Both the position numbers and the translations under genes were made by a program. From an uncultured Ruminococcus sp. (GTDB lineage: Bacteria; Bacillota; Clostridia; Oscillospirales; Acutalibacteraceae): a stretch of DNA of 64,000 nucleotides. The DNA lies in contig CADBWP010000001.1 in the NCBI GenBank assembly GCA_902798365.1, positions 39,344-103,343 on the forward strand, written 5' to 3'. The notes under the pieces are model-generated. The model was not told the origin of the DNA. It did no database searches and saw nothing but the letters and a program-made list of their open reading frames with translations. Shown piece after piece: positions 6,752 through 15,100 of the stretch; position 1 is the first letter of the stretch; each line of letters opens with the position of its first letter.

Positions 6752-8595
6752 TAAAGGAAAAATTAAACGTTTTTGAAGCCGACTGGGCGGCAATGCCCCA
6801 GGTTGAAAAGGAAAAGCTTTCGGCGCTTAAGAATAAATCCATTTTGGTCAGCGGACATAATATTGCCCGCTGTCTTTGCTATGCCCTGCTTTATCAGAAT
6901 GAAGCGCGTCTTTTGAACACAAGCATCATCTTTGCCGTCAGGGACTCCGATGCCCCCGAGGGCTTTTGCGCGGAGTTTTTGCGAAACGAAAAGCTCAGGA
7001 TCGTTAATTATGATTCTTTATCGGAATTATCAGGAATTGATTACATAGTTCACACGGGCTTTTGCTGCGAAAAAAGCGAAAGCTTTTCACAGGCCTTTGC
7101 CCGTGAGACTGCGGCGGTGTCGGTGCTTGCAAAGGCGGCCGCAAAAAACAAGTCGAGGGTGGTGCTCCTAAGCGACAGCCGTGTATATGGCGACGCTCTT
7201 CCCCACCGCGTTTATGCCGAGAACGAGTACGCCGACCTGCCCTCGACAGACGAAAGGTTTTTTGACAACCAGCTGCTCAGAACCATTGAGAGCCTGTGGA
7301 AATGCGAACAGAAGGACGGCGGCTTTTCGCTGACCGTGCTGAGAACCGGCATAGTGCTCGGCGCAAAAGCAGGGCTTAAAACCTTTTTGGACGGCGCGTT
7401 TGAGGCTGTTGCAAAGGGCGAGCCCTGCCGACTGACTAATTCACAAAGAAAATATTCCTTTGTATATATTACTGACGTGTTCGGCGCGATAATCGCCTCG
7501 CTTTCGGAGCTGCCCCAAAACACGGTTTTTAACGTTGCCTCAAAGCAGCTCACCGCGTCGTCGGGCATGGTATCGGCTGTTTTGCACGATGTATATGGCA
7601 GCGACGCCGATATAGAGCTTGTTGACGGCGACGACGAAAACGCCTGCGCGATAAGCGGCGGCAGAATGGAGGCATACGACTTTGTGCCCAAGCTGAGCCT
7701 TGAAACCGCGCTGGAGCTGTGCGTTTTAAGCTATACGGACAACCCCGACGAAATGGCGCTGCCAAACACCCACGACGGACGGCTTGACGCGATTCAGAAA
7801 ATCCAGCTCGCCTATCTGCTTGAGGTTGACCGCATCTGCAAAAAGCACAACATAAAATACTTTTTGGGCGGCGGCACCCTGCTCGGGGCGGTGCGCCACA
7901 AGGGCTTTATTCCGTGGGACGACGATTCCGACATCATGATGCTGCGCGAGGACTACGACAAATTTGCAAAGGTGGCGGCGGACGAGTTGCCCGCGGGCAT
8001 GACCTTTCAGTCGGGCAAGACCGACAAAAACTGCTTTTACGAGTTTAACAAGCTTCGCATTGAAAACACGTACTTTGCCACCGAGCTGGCGCGCAACCAT
8101 CTGTCAATAAACATCGGCATAGCCTTTGACATTTTTTGCCACGACAAAACCGCAAATTCAAGGCTCGGACAAAAACTGCACCTCGCCCTGACCGTGTTTA
8201 CGCGAGCGCTGGTGCTCAACAAATGGAACAGGCGCAAGGTTGATAACGGCAGCCGCTTGCAATCCGCCGTGACCAACTTTTTTGTGAAGCTCTTTCCCCT
8301 GCGGTTCAGCTACTTTTTGATGAATCACACGATAAGCTTCTTTAAAAGAAAAAAGAATGCGAAATATCTGTACGACGGCATGGGCAGGAATGTGTATAAC
8401 GGGGTGTTCCCCGCCTTGCTTTTGGACGAAGCGATAGAGGCCGATTTTGAAGGGTATAAGCTGCCCATACCAAAGGGGTACGACGAATACCTTAAATTCC
8501 TGTACGGCGACTATATGGAGCTTGCGCCTCTGAGCACAAGGCTTGGCTGCCATGAGATATTGCTGTGCGATATAGGAAAATACGACAGGCTGTAA
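6748..8595 (+). CDS. Fusion of an NAD-dependent epimerase/dehydratase-like domain with a LicD phosphotransferase
   Basis: A 615-residue two-domain protein. Residues about 25-325 resemble extended short-chain dehydrogenase/epimerases (VVLLSDSRVYG, SFVYITDVFGAI), but the glycine-rich NAD loop is degraded (ILVSGHNIARC) and the expected YxxxK reads FDNQL, so this half may bind without catalysing. Residues about 345-560 are a LicD domain with GGTLLGAVRHKGFIPWDDD, the Asp-rich nucleotidyltransferase-like core that transfers phosphocholine or similar groups to surface glycans. It overlaps the ATPase gene by 4 bases, tying decoration to export. Which group is transferred is not known. Confidence 0.82.
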   Translation: MIKEKLNVFEADWAAMPQVEKEKLSALKNKSILVSGHNIARCLCYALLYQNEARLLNTSIIFAVRDSDAPEGFCAEFLRNEKLRIVNYDSLSELSGIDYIVHTGFCCEKSESFSQAFARETAAVSVLAKAAAKNKSRVVLLSDSRVYGDALPHRVYAENEYADLPSTDERFFDNQLLRTIESLWKCEQKDGGFSLTVLRTGIVLGAKAGLKTFLDGAFEAVAKGEPCRLTNSQRKYSFVYITDVFGAIIASLSELPQNTVFNVASKQLTASSGMVSAVLHDVYGSDADIELVDGDDENACAISGGRMEAYDFVPKLSLETALELCVLSYTDNPDEMALPNTHDGRLDAIQKIQLAYLLEVDRICKKHNIKYFLGGGTLLGAVRHKGFIPWDDDSDIMMLREDYDKFAKVAADELPAGMTFQSGKTDKNCFYEFNKLRIENTYFATELARNHLSINIGIAFDIFCHDKTANSRLGQKLHLALTVFTRALVLNKWNRRKVDNGSRLQSAVTNFFVKLFPLRFSYFLMNHTISFFKRKKNAKYLYDGMGRNVYNGVFPALLLDEAIEADFEGYKLPIPKGYDEYLKFLYGDYMELAPLSTRLGCHEILLCDIGKYDRL

Positions 8596-8601
8596 AAACA
8601 A

Positions 8602-8637
8602 GAACGGTCGGGAGCGATTTGCTTTTCCCGACCGTTC
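8602..8637. terminator. Bidirectional terminator between licD fusion and cyclophilin (GGTCGGG family)
   Basis: GAACGGTCGGGA pairs with TCCCGACCGTTC around a short T-rich loop. It lies between two convergent genes and belongs to the dispersed GGTCGGG hairpin family of this window. Confidence 0.75.
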
Positions 8638-8641
8638 AGTA

Positions 8642-9373
8642 TTATTCTTCGATTATCTTTATGGAGTTGATAACGGGCTGCTTGTCCTTTTCAACCGTGC
8701 CGTTGCTGTCGGTCACGGGGGTGTTTTCGGCTATCGCGTCAACAACGTCCATGCCCTCTCTCACCTTGCCGAACGCCGCGTACTGACCGTCGAGGTGAGA
8801 TGCGTCCTGATGCATGATGAAGAACTGCGAGCTTGCGCTGTCGGGGTCGTTAGACCTTGCCATAGAGATGACGCCTCTGGTGTGGGGCAGGTCGTTCTGC
8901 ACGCCGTTGGAGGAGAACTCGCCCTTGATGTTGGTTCCGCTGCCGCCCATGCCGGTGCCCTGAGGGTCGCCGCCCTGGATCATAAAGCCCTTTATGATTC
9001 TGTGGAAGGTAAGTCCGTCATAAAACTTTTCGCTTACAAGCTTTTTAAAGTTTTCCACGGTAATGGGAGCCAAGTCGTCGTACAGATCAACAATGATCTT
9101 GCCGTAGTCCTTTACGTCGATCTCAACCGCCGTAGTCTTGCCGTCATACACAAACTCGGACGCTGCCGATGACTGACCGGGCTCGGTAGCCGCTGCGGCT
9201 TCCTCTGTGGCGGATTCTTCGTCTCCTGCGTCGGAGGATGTCTTTTTGCCGACGCTGATGGGGTCGGATTTTCTTTCGGAGCTTCCGCAACCGCTGAGAG
9301 CGATGCAGCCGAACGCCAAAACAAGCGCCAGCGCAATGCAGATTACTTTTGAATACAAGGCTTTTGTTTTCAT
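8642..9373 (-). CDS. Cyclophilin-type peptidyl-prolyl isomerase lipoprotein
   Basis: The 243-residue protein has a lipoprotein signal (about 1-24, lipobox LSGC), a Ser/Thr/Glu/Ala linker, then a cyclophilin domain from about 70 with FHRIIKGFMIQGGDPQGTGMG and SQFFIMHQD. It would isomerise X-Pro bonds in proteins on the outer face of the membrane. The start at 9373 is preferred over an upstream TTG because AAAGGAAG precedes it and the TTG lies at the predicted transcription start. It sits between the two exporter operons, with its own promoter. Confidence 0.93.
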   Translation of the reverse strand: MKTKALYSKVICIALALVLAFGCIALSGCGSSERKSDPISVGKKTSSDAGDEESATEEAAAATEPGQSSAASEFVYDGKTTAVEIDVKDYGKIIVDLYDDLAPITVENFKKLVSEKFYDGLTFHRIIKGFMIQGGDPQGTGMGGSGTNIKGEFSSNGVQNDLPHTRGVISMARSNDPDSASSQFFIMHQDASHLDGQYAAFGKVREGMDVVDAIAENTPVTDSNGTVEKDKQPVINSIKIIEE

Positions 9374-9414
9374 AATAACATATACTTCCTTTCGGTTTTT
9401 TATAGCCAAGCCTT

Positions 9415-9443
9415 ATTTTATCATTTTTTTGTTCGCAAATCAA
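9415..9443 (-). promoter_or_regulatory. Promoter of the cyclophilin gene
   Basis: Minus-strand TTGATT (9443-9438), 17 bases, TAAAAT (9420-9415). It is back to back with the plus-strand promoter at 9463, so the two divergent operons share a 70-base control region. Confidence 0.65.
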
Positions 9444-9462
9444 GTGCATTGTGCAATTTCAT

Positions 9463-9491
9463 TTGACACTATGCGGCAAATATGCTAAAAT
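9463..9491 (+). promoter_or_regulatory. Promoter of the second glycan export operon
   Basis: TTGACA (9463-9468), 17 bases, TAAAAT (9486-9491). The -10 overlaps codons after an in-frame ATG at 9482, which therefore cannot be the translation start; initiation moves to 9527. Confidence 0.75.
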
Positions 9492-9526
9492 CTTATTCGG
9501 AAAATCATACTATCGGATGTGACTTT

Positions 9527-10369
9527 ATGGTTAATGACAACATCACGTATATTTCTCACAAGAACAAGCTTTTCAACGTGAATTTTAAAGAGCTGTGGGA
9601 ATATCGTGACCTGATACTTTTATTTGTAAAGAGGAACCTGACTACCTCTTACAAGCAGACCGTGCTGGGTCCCGTGTGGATCCTTATAAATCCGCTGCTT
9701 TCAACGGTGGTTTTCACGGTCATTTTCGGCGTTATCGCGGGAATCTCCACCGACGGCATACCTCAGTTTTTGTTTTATATGTCGGGAAACGTGCTGTGGA
9801 ACTTCTTTTCCAGCTGCCTTAACAAGGGCTCGTCAACGTTTATTTCAAACTCGCACATTTTCGGCAAGGTTTATTTTCCGCGCCTGTGCACACCCATAGC
9901 CGAGATGATCTATCACTTCATAAACTACCTTATACAAACCTCGGTTTATGTAGCGCTGGTGATATTTTACGCGGTAACGGGCGCAAATGTTCACCCCAAC
10001 CTGCTTATACTGCTGACCCCCGTGCTTATCTTTCAAACCGCGCTATTGGGCATGGGAACAGGGCTTATCATATCGTCGGTAACTACAAAATACCGCGACC
10101 TGAGCATTTTGGTGTCGTTCGGCGTGTCGCTGTGGATGTATATTACACCCGTAGTGTATCCCGTTTCGCAGATACCCGATTTTCTGCGGCCGCTGATGCT
10201 GCTTAACCCCGTGGCGCCCATTCTTGAGGCCTACCGCTGCGCCTTTATGGGCTGCGGAGCCTTTTACTGGGTATATTGGCTGATAAGCCTTGCCGTTACG
10301 GCGGTTATAGTGATGATAGGCATAGTTGTGTTCAACAAGGTAGAAAAGAACTTTATAGATACGGTATGA
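9527..10369 (+). CDS. ABC-2 type polysaccharide/O-antigen-like export permease (second system)
   Basis: A 280-residue integral membrane protein with six predicted helices and the Wzm/RfbA signature (FVKRNLTTSYKQTVLGPVW). It forms the channel for glycan export with the ATPase that follows. The start is set at 9527 because the in-frame ATG at 9482 lies inside the promoter; GGATGTGA, a near match to the extended ribosome binding site GGAGGTGA, precedes 9527. Its TGA overlaps the next start (ATGA). It is a distinct subfamily from the permease at 5129, not a duplicate. Confidence 0.9.
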   Translation: MVNDNITYISHKNKLFNVNFKELWEYRDLILLFVKRNLTTSYKQTVLGPVWILINPLLSTVVFTVIFGVIAGISTDGIPQFLFYMSGNVLWNFFSSCLNKGSSTFISNSHIFGKVYFPRLCTPIAEMIYHFINYLIQTSVYVALVIFYAVTGANVHPNLLILLTPVLIFQTALLGMGTGLIISSVTTKYRDLSILVSFGVSLWMYITPVVYPVSQIPDFLRPLMLLNPVAPILEAYRCAFMGCGAFYWVYWLISLAVTAVIVMIGIVVFNKVEKNFIDTV

Positions 10370-11643
10370 TCATGGATAAGAACTGCGTAATAAAAACCGA
10401 AAATCTGCAAAAGGAGTACCGTCTGGGCGTTATCGGCTCGGGCACTCTCAGGCGCGATTTGCAAAGCTGGTACGCCAAAAAGCGCGGAAAGCCCGACCCA
10501 AACACACGAATAGGCGCCGAGGCGCACGAAAAGGGCGACACTTTTTTGGCTCTTGACGGACTTGATATAGAGATATTCCGCGGCGAGCGTGTGGGCATAA
10601 TAGGCGCAAACGGCGCAGGCAAGTCAACCTTTTTAAAGCTTTTGTCGCGCATTACCGCGCCCACGGGCGGCAACATAGCCTATCGCGGAAGAATAGCCAG
10701 TATGCTTGAGGTTGGCACGGGCTTTCACGGCGAGCTTACCGGCAGGGAGAACATATACCTCAACGGCGCTATTCTGGGCATGAAGCGGTCTGAGGTCGAT
10801 AGCAAGATAGACGACATAATCGCCTTTTCCGAGTGTGAGCAGTTTATTGACACACCCGTAAAGCGCTATTCCTCGGGCATGTTTGTAAAGCTCGCTTTTG
10901 CCGTTGCCTCTCACCTTGACGCCGAGATAATGATAATGGACGAGGTGCTTGCGGTGGGCGACATGAAGTTTCAGCGCAAGTGCATAGCAAAAATGCGCGA
11001 GCTTGCAATAGACGAAAACCGCACCGTGCTTTATGTGTCGCACAACATGAGCACCATTCAGGAGCTGTGCAGCCGCTGCATAGTGCTTGAGCACGGTAAA
11101 AAGGTGTTTGACGGCGACGTTGACGAGGCGATAAAGCTATATCTGGGCGGCGAAAACGATAACTTTACATCATACGAATATGTTGACGATAAATACAAGG
11201 AGCCCGTAAAGCGCAACGACGTATGCCTTAAAAAGGTAAAGCTGAGCGGCAGAACGAGCAATGTGTATATAGGCGACGAGCCGCTCAACCTTGAGCTTGA
11301 ATGGGAAAACCTTGCGGATATACCCTCGCTGTCGTTCCGTCTTGAGGTGCTCGACGCGCGGCGCAATCCCGTGACCTCTTTTGTAATAGAGGATTTCTAC
11401 AGCGGCAAAAAGGGCGAACGCGCCTCACGTCGCTTTTCGATAAACATTTCTCAGCTTGCAAACGGAGCGTTCCGCACGCGGTATGTGTTTTACAACCGCA
11501 AAAGCGACGACGCGCCGTTCGAGGATATTGAAAACGCGGCAGGTCTTGCCGTTCGCAAGCGCACCGAGGACAACCACAAGCGCAGGTGGGCAAGGTCGTG
11601 GGGCAGCGTTTATCTGGGCGATATAAAGCTTGTGGATGAATAG
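10366..11643 (+). CDS. ABC transporter ATP-binding protein with C-terminal glycan-recognition domain (Wzt type)
   Basis: A 425-residue protein: ATPase core at about 1-245 (Walker A GANGAGKST, signature YSSGMFVKLAFA, Walker B IMIMDEVLAVGD, LYVSHNMSTI) and a C-terminal beta-rich domain at about 280-425 like Wzt_C, which recognises the terminal modification of the glycan before export. The domain suggests that export is coupled to a finished chain end. The start at 10366 overlaps the permease stop by ATGA; an ATG two codons later is equally possible. Next door is a secreted lysozyme. Confidence 0.9.
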   Translation: MIMDKNCVIKTENLQKEYRLGVIGSGTLRRDLQSWYAKKRGKPDPNTRIGAEAHEKGDTFLALDGLDIEIFRGERVGIIGANGAGKSTFLKLLSRITAPTGGNIAYRGRIASMLEVGTGFHGELTGRENIYLNGAILGMKRSEVDSKIDDIIAFSECEQFIDTPVKRYSSGMFVKLAFAVASHLDAEIMIMDEVLAVGDMKFQRKCIAKMRELAIDENRTVLYVSHNMSTIQELCSRCIVLEHGKKVFDGDVDEAIKLYLGGENDNFTSYEYVDDKYKEPVKRNDVCLKKVKLSGRTSNVYIGDEPLNLELEWENLADIPSLSFRLEVLDARRNPVTSFVIEDFYSGKKGERASRRFSINISQLANGAFRTRYVFYNRKSDDAPFEDIENAAGLAVRKRTEDNHKRRWARSWGSVYLGDIKLVDE

Positions 11644-11671
11644 CCTGCCGGATATATGAAAGGAATCTGCC

Positions 11672-13294
11672 ATGAAACAGATTAAAAAATGCAGATTTAT
11701 GCGCGCGATCCTTCTTATAATCGTTTTTATGCTCGCCGCAGGCTTTTCCCTTAGCACAGCCGCCGCTGCCGAAATACAACAGGCTGCGGAGTACATACCG
11801 GAGGCTTACGCGGCAACCGAACCTGAAACAGAAGCCTTTACCGAGGAACCTACAGAGCCGACAGAACCGACGGAGCCTACGGAACCCGAAACGGAAGCCG
11901 TTACAGCCGAACCGACGGAGCCGACGGAGCCCGAGCCTGTGGGCGCGGGTCACACCTATACGATAAACGACGTAACCGAGGTGCAGCGGCTTATTGCCGA
12001 GTTTCGCGCGGCAAGGGACAGAGAGTATCCGATATTTGATGTGAGCCGCGACGGAAAGATAGACATTAAGGACGCGTATCTTATTCAGCGGCATGTTGCC
12101 GAGTTCACCGACATCACCGCGCAGGACTTTGACCCCTCTAATGAACCGATGGACTATGAGGAGATTTATCCCACTCAGCCGACCACCGCGCCGCAGCAGG
12201 ATACGGGCGACCCGTCGGCTACATATCTGCGCCTTACCGACACTTCGGTTACCTTGGGCGTTGGCGAGTCCTTCACCCCCGGCGTTGAAACCGACGCAAA
12301 GAAAATCGCCTTCTCAACCACAAACATAAAGGTTGCTGTGGCAGCCAACGGCGTAATTACCGCAACAGGCACAGGCACGGCGGTAATAACCTTTCGCGCA
12401 GGCAGCGTAAGCGCCCAATGCACGGTTACCGTGACCGCGCTTGCAGCTTCGGTAACGCTGAGCGTGCCCACATATACAGAGGTGGTGGGCAATGTTTATC
12501 AGATAACTGCATTCACCGACAAGGGCTATGACAGCGGCAGGATAATGCGCTGGACAAGCTCGGACCCGTACATCGTTAAGATACGCAACGTTATAAACAA
12601 CCGCGTAGCGCTGCTTCCAAAGGCGCAGGGCACCGTGACCATCACCGCCGAAACCTTTGGCGGCGCAACAGCCTCGTGCACCATAACCGTAAGCGGAACG
12701 GTTGTGAAATGCATTGACGTTTCGAGCTGGCAGGGCGACGACCTCGACTTTAACAAGATAAAGGCGGCAGGCGTACAGTATGTGATCATTCGCGTCGGCT
12801 ACGGCAATTCATCGTCGCAGATAGACAACCGCTTTGTAAAAAACTACAACAAGGCAAAGGCTGCGGGAATGAAAATAGGCGTTTATTGGTTCAGCTATGC
12901 CACGACGCTTCAGGGCGGCTTTGACGAGGCGAGGGCATGCCTTGAATGTCTGGACGGAAGGCAGCTTGACCTGCCCGTGTATTACGACCTTGAATATCAG
13001 CCTGCCTACGACGCGATGGACGCTCCGCACTACACCCAGCTCGCCATAAACTTCGGCAAGACGATCCAGGCGGGCGGCTACAAGGCAGGCGTGTATTCCA
13101 GCATTTCGGACTATCAGACCAAGCTCAACCCCGACACCCTGCGCAGCTTCGGGCTGTCCATATGGAACGCCCATTGGGCAAAAACGACCTCTCTTCCCTG
13201 CGACATCTGGCAGTATGCCGATGACGGCAGGGTTAACGGCGTTTCGGGCGACGTTGATATGAACTGGATTTACAATCTGAATATCGCCGACTGA
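11672..13294 (+). CDS. Secreted GH25 lysozyme with dockerin-like and BIG2 domains
   Basis: A 540-residue modular protein: signal peptide (about 1-34), a Thr/Glu/Pro linker with TEPTEPTEP repeats (about 55-88), a dockerin-like segment (about 95-145; one canonical calcium loop DVSRDGKIDIKDAYLIQRH plus a half repeat INDVTEVQRLIAEF lacking its loop), two BIG2-type immunoglobulin-like domains (about 185-350) and a GH25 muramidase (about 350-540) with VKCIDVSSWQGDDLDF and the catalytic pair in YYDLEY. It would cut peptidoglycan outside the cell. GAAAGGA precedes the ATG. It follows the exporter by 28 bases and may share its transcript; a terminator follows. Confidence 0.9.
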   Translation: MKQIKKCRFMRAILLIIVFMLAAGFSLSTAAAAEIQQAAEYIPEAYAATEPETEAFTEEPTEPTEPTEPTEPETEAVTAEPTEPTEPEPVGAGHTYTINDVTEVQRLIAEFRAARDREYPIFDVSRDGKIDIKDAYLIQRHVAEFTDITAQDFDPSNEPMDYEEIYPTQPTTAPQQDTGDPSATYLRLTDTSVTLGVGESFTPGVETDAKKIAFSTTNIKVAVAANGVITATGTGTAVITFRAGSVSAQCTVTVTALAASVTLSVPTYTEVVGNVYQITAFTDKGYDSGRIMRWTSSDPYIVKIRNVINNRVALLPKAQGTVTITAETFGGATASCTITVSGTVVKCIDVSSWQGDDLDFNKIKAAGVQYVIIRVGYGNSSSQIDNRFVKNYNKAKAAGMKIGVYWFSYATTLQGGFDEARACLECLDGRQLDLPVYYDLEYQPAYDAMDAPHYTQLAINFGKTIQAGGYKAGVYSSISDYQTKLNPDTLRSFGLSIWNAHWAKTTSLPCDIWQYADDGRVNGVSGDVDMNWIYNLNIAD

Positions 13295-13329
13295 GGCAGG
13301 CTTTAGATTAATTGAATATTGAAAAATAA

Positions 13330-13375
13330 GGTCGGGCAGACAGGTTCGCTTGTGCGATAACCTGTCTGCCCGACC
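13330..13375. terminator. Bidirectional terminator, GGTCGGG family
   Basis: A perfect 17-pair stem (13330-13346 with 13359-13375) with a 12-base loop, then GGTTT. It separates the convergent lysozyme and zinc-ribbon genes. Confidence 0.8.
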
Positions 13376-13393
13376 GGTTTATTATATTATTGA

Positions 13394-14026
13394 TTATTGA
13401 CCGACCTCAAAAACAACGCTTTCGGTTTCAAAGCCGTCGGCTCCGTCCGCAGCCAACGCCGCAAATCTGCACGACACCTCTGTGACCGACTCTATGCCGA
13501 AGGATTTTAAATCTCTGTCGGATATGCTTATTTCACAGGGAACGGTCTCGCCTGCGGCAATGCTTTTTGAAAAAGCCGGGTGCATGTCAAAGCCGTTTGC
13601 CTTAAAATCTCTTACCTGAAGCGTAACGTCTGTTTGTGAGCCGTTTGTAACAGTAAGAAGGATTTTGCAATCGCCCGAAAAGCTTGTTTTCTGACCCGTG
13701 CAGGCTATGGAAAAGCCGTTGCCGTTATAGATTTCTTTGCCCTGCGGCAAGGTTGAGACAGGCGGTGCGGTCGTTTGGGCAACCGTAGCAGAGGAAGCCC
13801 CCGACGTGCTCTTGGGCGGAGAAAGCGACTCTCGGCTCTCGGTGAGCACGCTGAAAAACAGCACGCCCAAAACGGCTGCGACCGCAAGCACCGAAAACGC
13901 AGCCGCCAGCACGGGCAGCACGGCTCCGGGCTTTCCGCCGAAAGCCTGAGAAGAAATATCCGAACCGCAGTTGGGGCACTTTTTTGTTCCGCCCTGCAAA
14001 TTCCATCCGCAGCAGCTGCATTTCAT
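13394..14026 (-). CDS. Zinc-ribbon membrane-anchored protein of unknown function
   Basis: The 210-residue protein starts with a four-Cys zinc ribbon (CSCCGWNLQG, then CPNCG), one membrane helix at about 37-60 and a Ser/Pro-rich linker. The outer domain (about 100-205) is predicted to be beta-rich, with FSGDCKILLTVTNGSQ like the DUF4352/FixG-type immunoglobulin-like folds found on Firmicutes surface proteins. No catalytic motif is visible. It stands alone on the minus strand facing the lysozyme gene. The ribbon is on the cytoplasmic side, so it could bind a partner there. Confidence 0.7.
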   Translation of the reverse strand: MKCSCCGWNLQGGTKKCPNCGSDISSQAFGGKPGAVLPVLAAAFSVLAVAAVLGVLFFSVLTESRESLSPPKSTSGASSATVAQTTAPPVSTLPQGKEIYNGNGFSIACTGQKTSFSGDCKILLTVTNGSQTDVTLQVRDFKANGFDMHPAFSKSIAAGETVPCEISISDRDLKSFGIESVTEVSCRFAALAADGADGFETESVVFEVGQ

Positions 14027-14054
14027 TGCACGTTATCCTCCCTGTCAGAGTATA

Positions 14055-14081
14055 GAGAATAGAGATTAGAGATTAGAGATT
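14055..14081. repeat. Short tandem repeat (AGAGATT x3) in intergenic DNA
   Basis: AGAGATT occurs three times head to tail at 14061-14081. The longer string GAGAATAGAGATTAGAG (14055-14071) recurs inverted at 24622-24638, so it is a dispersed intergenic sequence. The rest of 14027-14289 shows no gene, promoter or strong hairpin that I can support. Confidence 0.6.
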
Positions 14082-14289
14082 AGATATGGATTATGGTCTG
14101 AAGCATATACAGAATGAATACAGAATGTCTCCGATATGGATACGCCGGTTAGATTAGGATAGAGATACTTTGTCGGCTTATGCCGACGCTCTACTCCGCT
14201 TTGATTATCAGACTATGATTATTTCTGCCGCACAGCCGAAAAGCACACGGTCAGGCAAAGCTGTTCTGCTCCCCCTGAAAACTCTCAGC

Positions 14290-15018
14290 TCAATATCCCT
14301 GTTTTGCCGCCTTAAAAATCTTTTCCGCGGTGTGCATCATCCTGCCCACCGTGCGGCTGCCGCACTTTTCGCTTATCACCCTTGTAGCCTTGGCAAAGCT
14401 GTCGGGCGGATTGTGCGTCATAGAGTGGGTGTCTGTGCCCAGAATATCTATGTAGCCGTTTTTTACCATCTTAAGCAGCTTGCGCTTTCTGAAAAACGAC
14501 GCTTCGTCCGAAAAGCTAACCGCGTTTGTCTGGATAACAACGCCCAGATCCTGCAAATGCTCTATCACATCCGGGTTGGAGATAAGGTACGGATAACGCT
14601 CCACATGCGGAAAAACGGGGATAAGCCTGTAGTTCTCGCGGAGCATGTATATCTTTTGCAGACCTCTTTCGTCAAACGCGGTTTCGTATGGGAACTCGGT
14701 GAGGATGTAGCGCGAGGAGCCGTATGCTACCGCCGAAATGTCGCTGTTATTGAACAGGTAATCGGTGACATAGACCTCGGAGCCGAGGACGATGTTCACT
14801 TCGTCGGGTATGTGAGGTCTGAATTTTTCAAACGCCTCCTGCCGCTTCTCTACAAAGTCCTCGAGGCTGCGCTCGTTTGTATAGTAGTGCGGAGTTAGGC
14901 AGATGTTGCGAACGCCCTGCTTTTTAAGACTGTCAATAAGCGCAAGACTGTCCTCTACGGTTCGCGCGCCGTCGTCAAAGTCAGGCAGAATATGAGAGTG
15001 CATATCGTAAAGTTCCAT
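14290..15018 (-). CDS. CpsB/YwqE-family PHP-domain tyrosine phosphatase
   Basis: The 242-residue protein has the PHP metal sites of CpsB-type phosphatases: YDMHSHILPDFDDGA at the N-terminus, LTPHYY, VFPHVERY and GTDTHSMTH. These manganese-dependent enzymes dephosphorylate the tyrosine kinase that controls capsule or exopolysaccharide synthesis. The start at 15018 (MELYDMHSH) is chosen because AGAAGGGTG precedes it and homology begins there, although the frame extends upstream into leuB. No CpsCD kinase gene is in the window. It follows leuB on the same strand after an 80-base gap holding a GCAGGCTG stem (15047-15076) without a T run. Confidence 0.88.
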   Translation of the reverse strand: MELYDMHSHILPDFDDGARTVEDSLALIDSLKKQGVRNICLTPHYYTNERSLEDFVEKRQEAFEKFRPHIPDEVNIVLGSEVYVTDYLFNNSDISAVAYGSSRYILTEFPYETAFDERGLQKIYMLRENYRLIPVFPHVERYPYLISNPDVIEHLQDLGVVIQTNAVSFSDEASFFRKRKLLKMVKNGYIDILGTDTHSMTHNPPDSFAKATRVISEKCGSRTVGRMMHTAEKIFKAAKQGY

Positions 15019-15100
15019 TGTATCACCCTTCTTTAAAGCTGCCGGTGCAGGCTGAGCGAAAAACCGTACAGCCTGCGACCGAAAACCGAAAACTGAATTA

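Noticed and set aside
5663-6793. Minus-strand open frame of 376 codons over the ABC exporter genes
   Set aside because: Shadow of two clearly recognised genes on the plus strand; no motif or start signal.
9482-9526. Upstream ATG for the second export permease
   Set aside because: It lies inside the predicted promoter, before the transcription start; 9527 fits better.
14055-14081. Tandem AGAGATT repeats as a CRISPR-like array
   Set aside because: Seven-base units without spacers; a simple tandem repeat.
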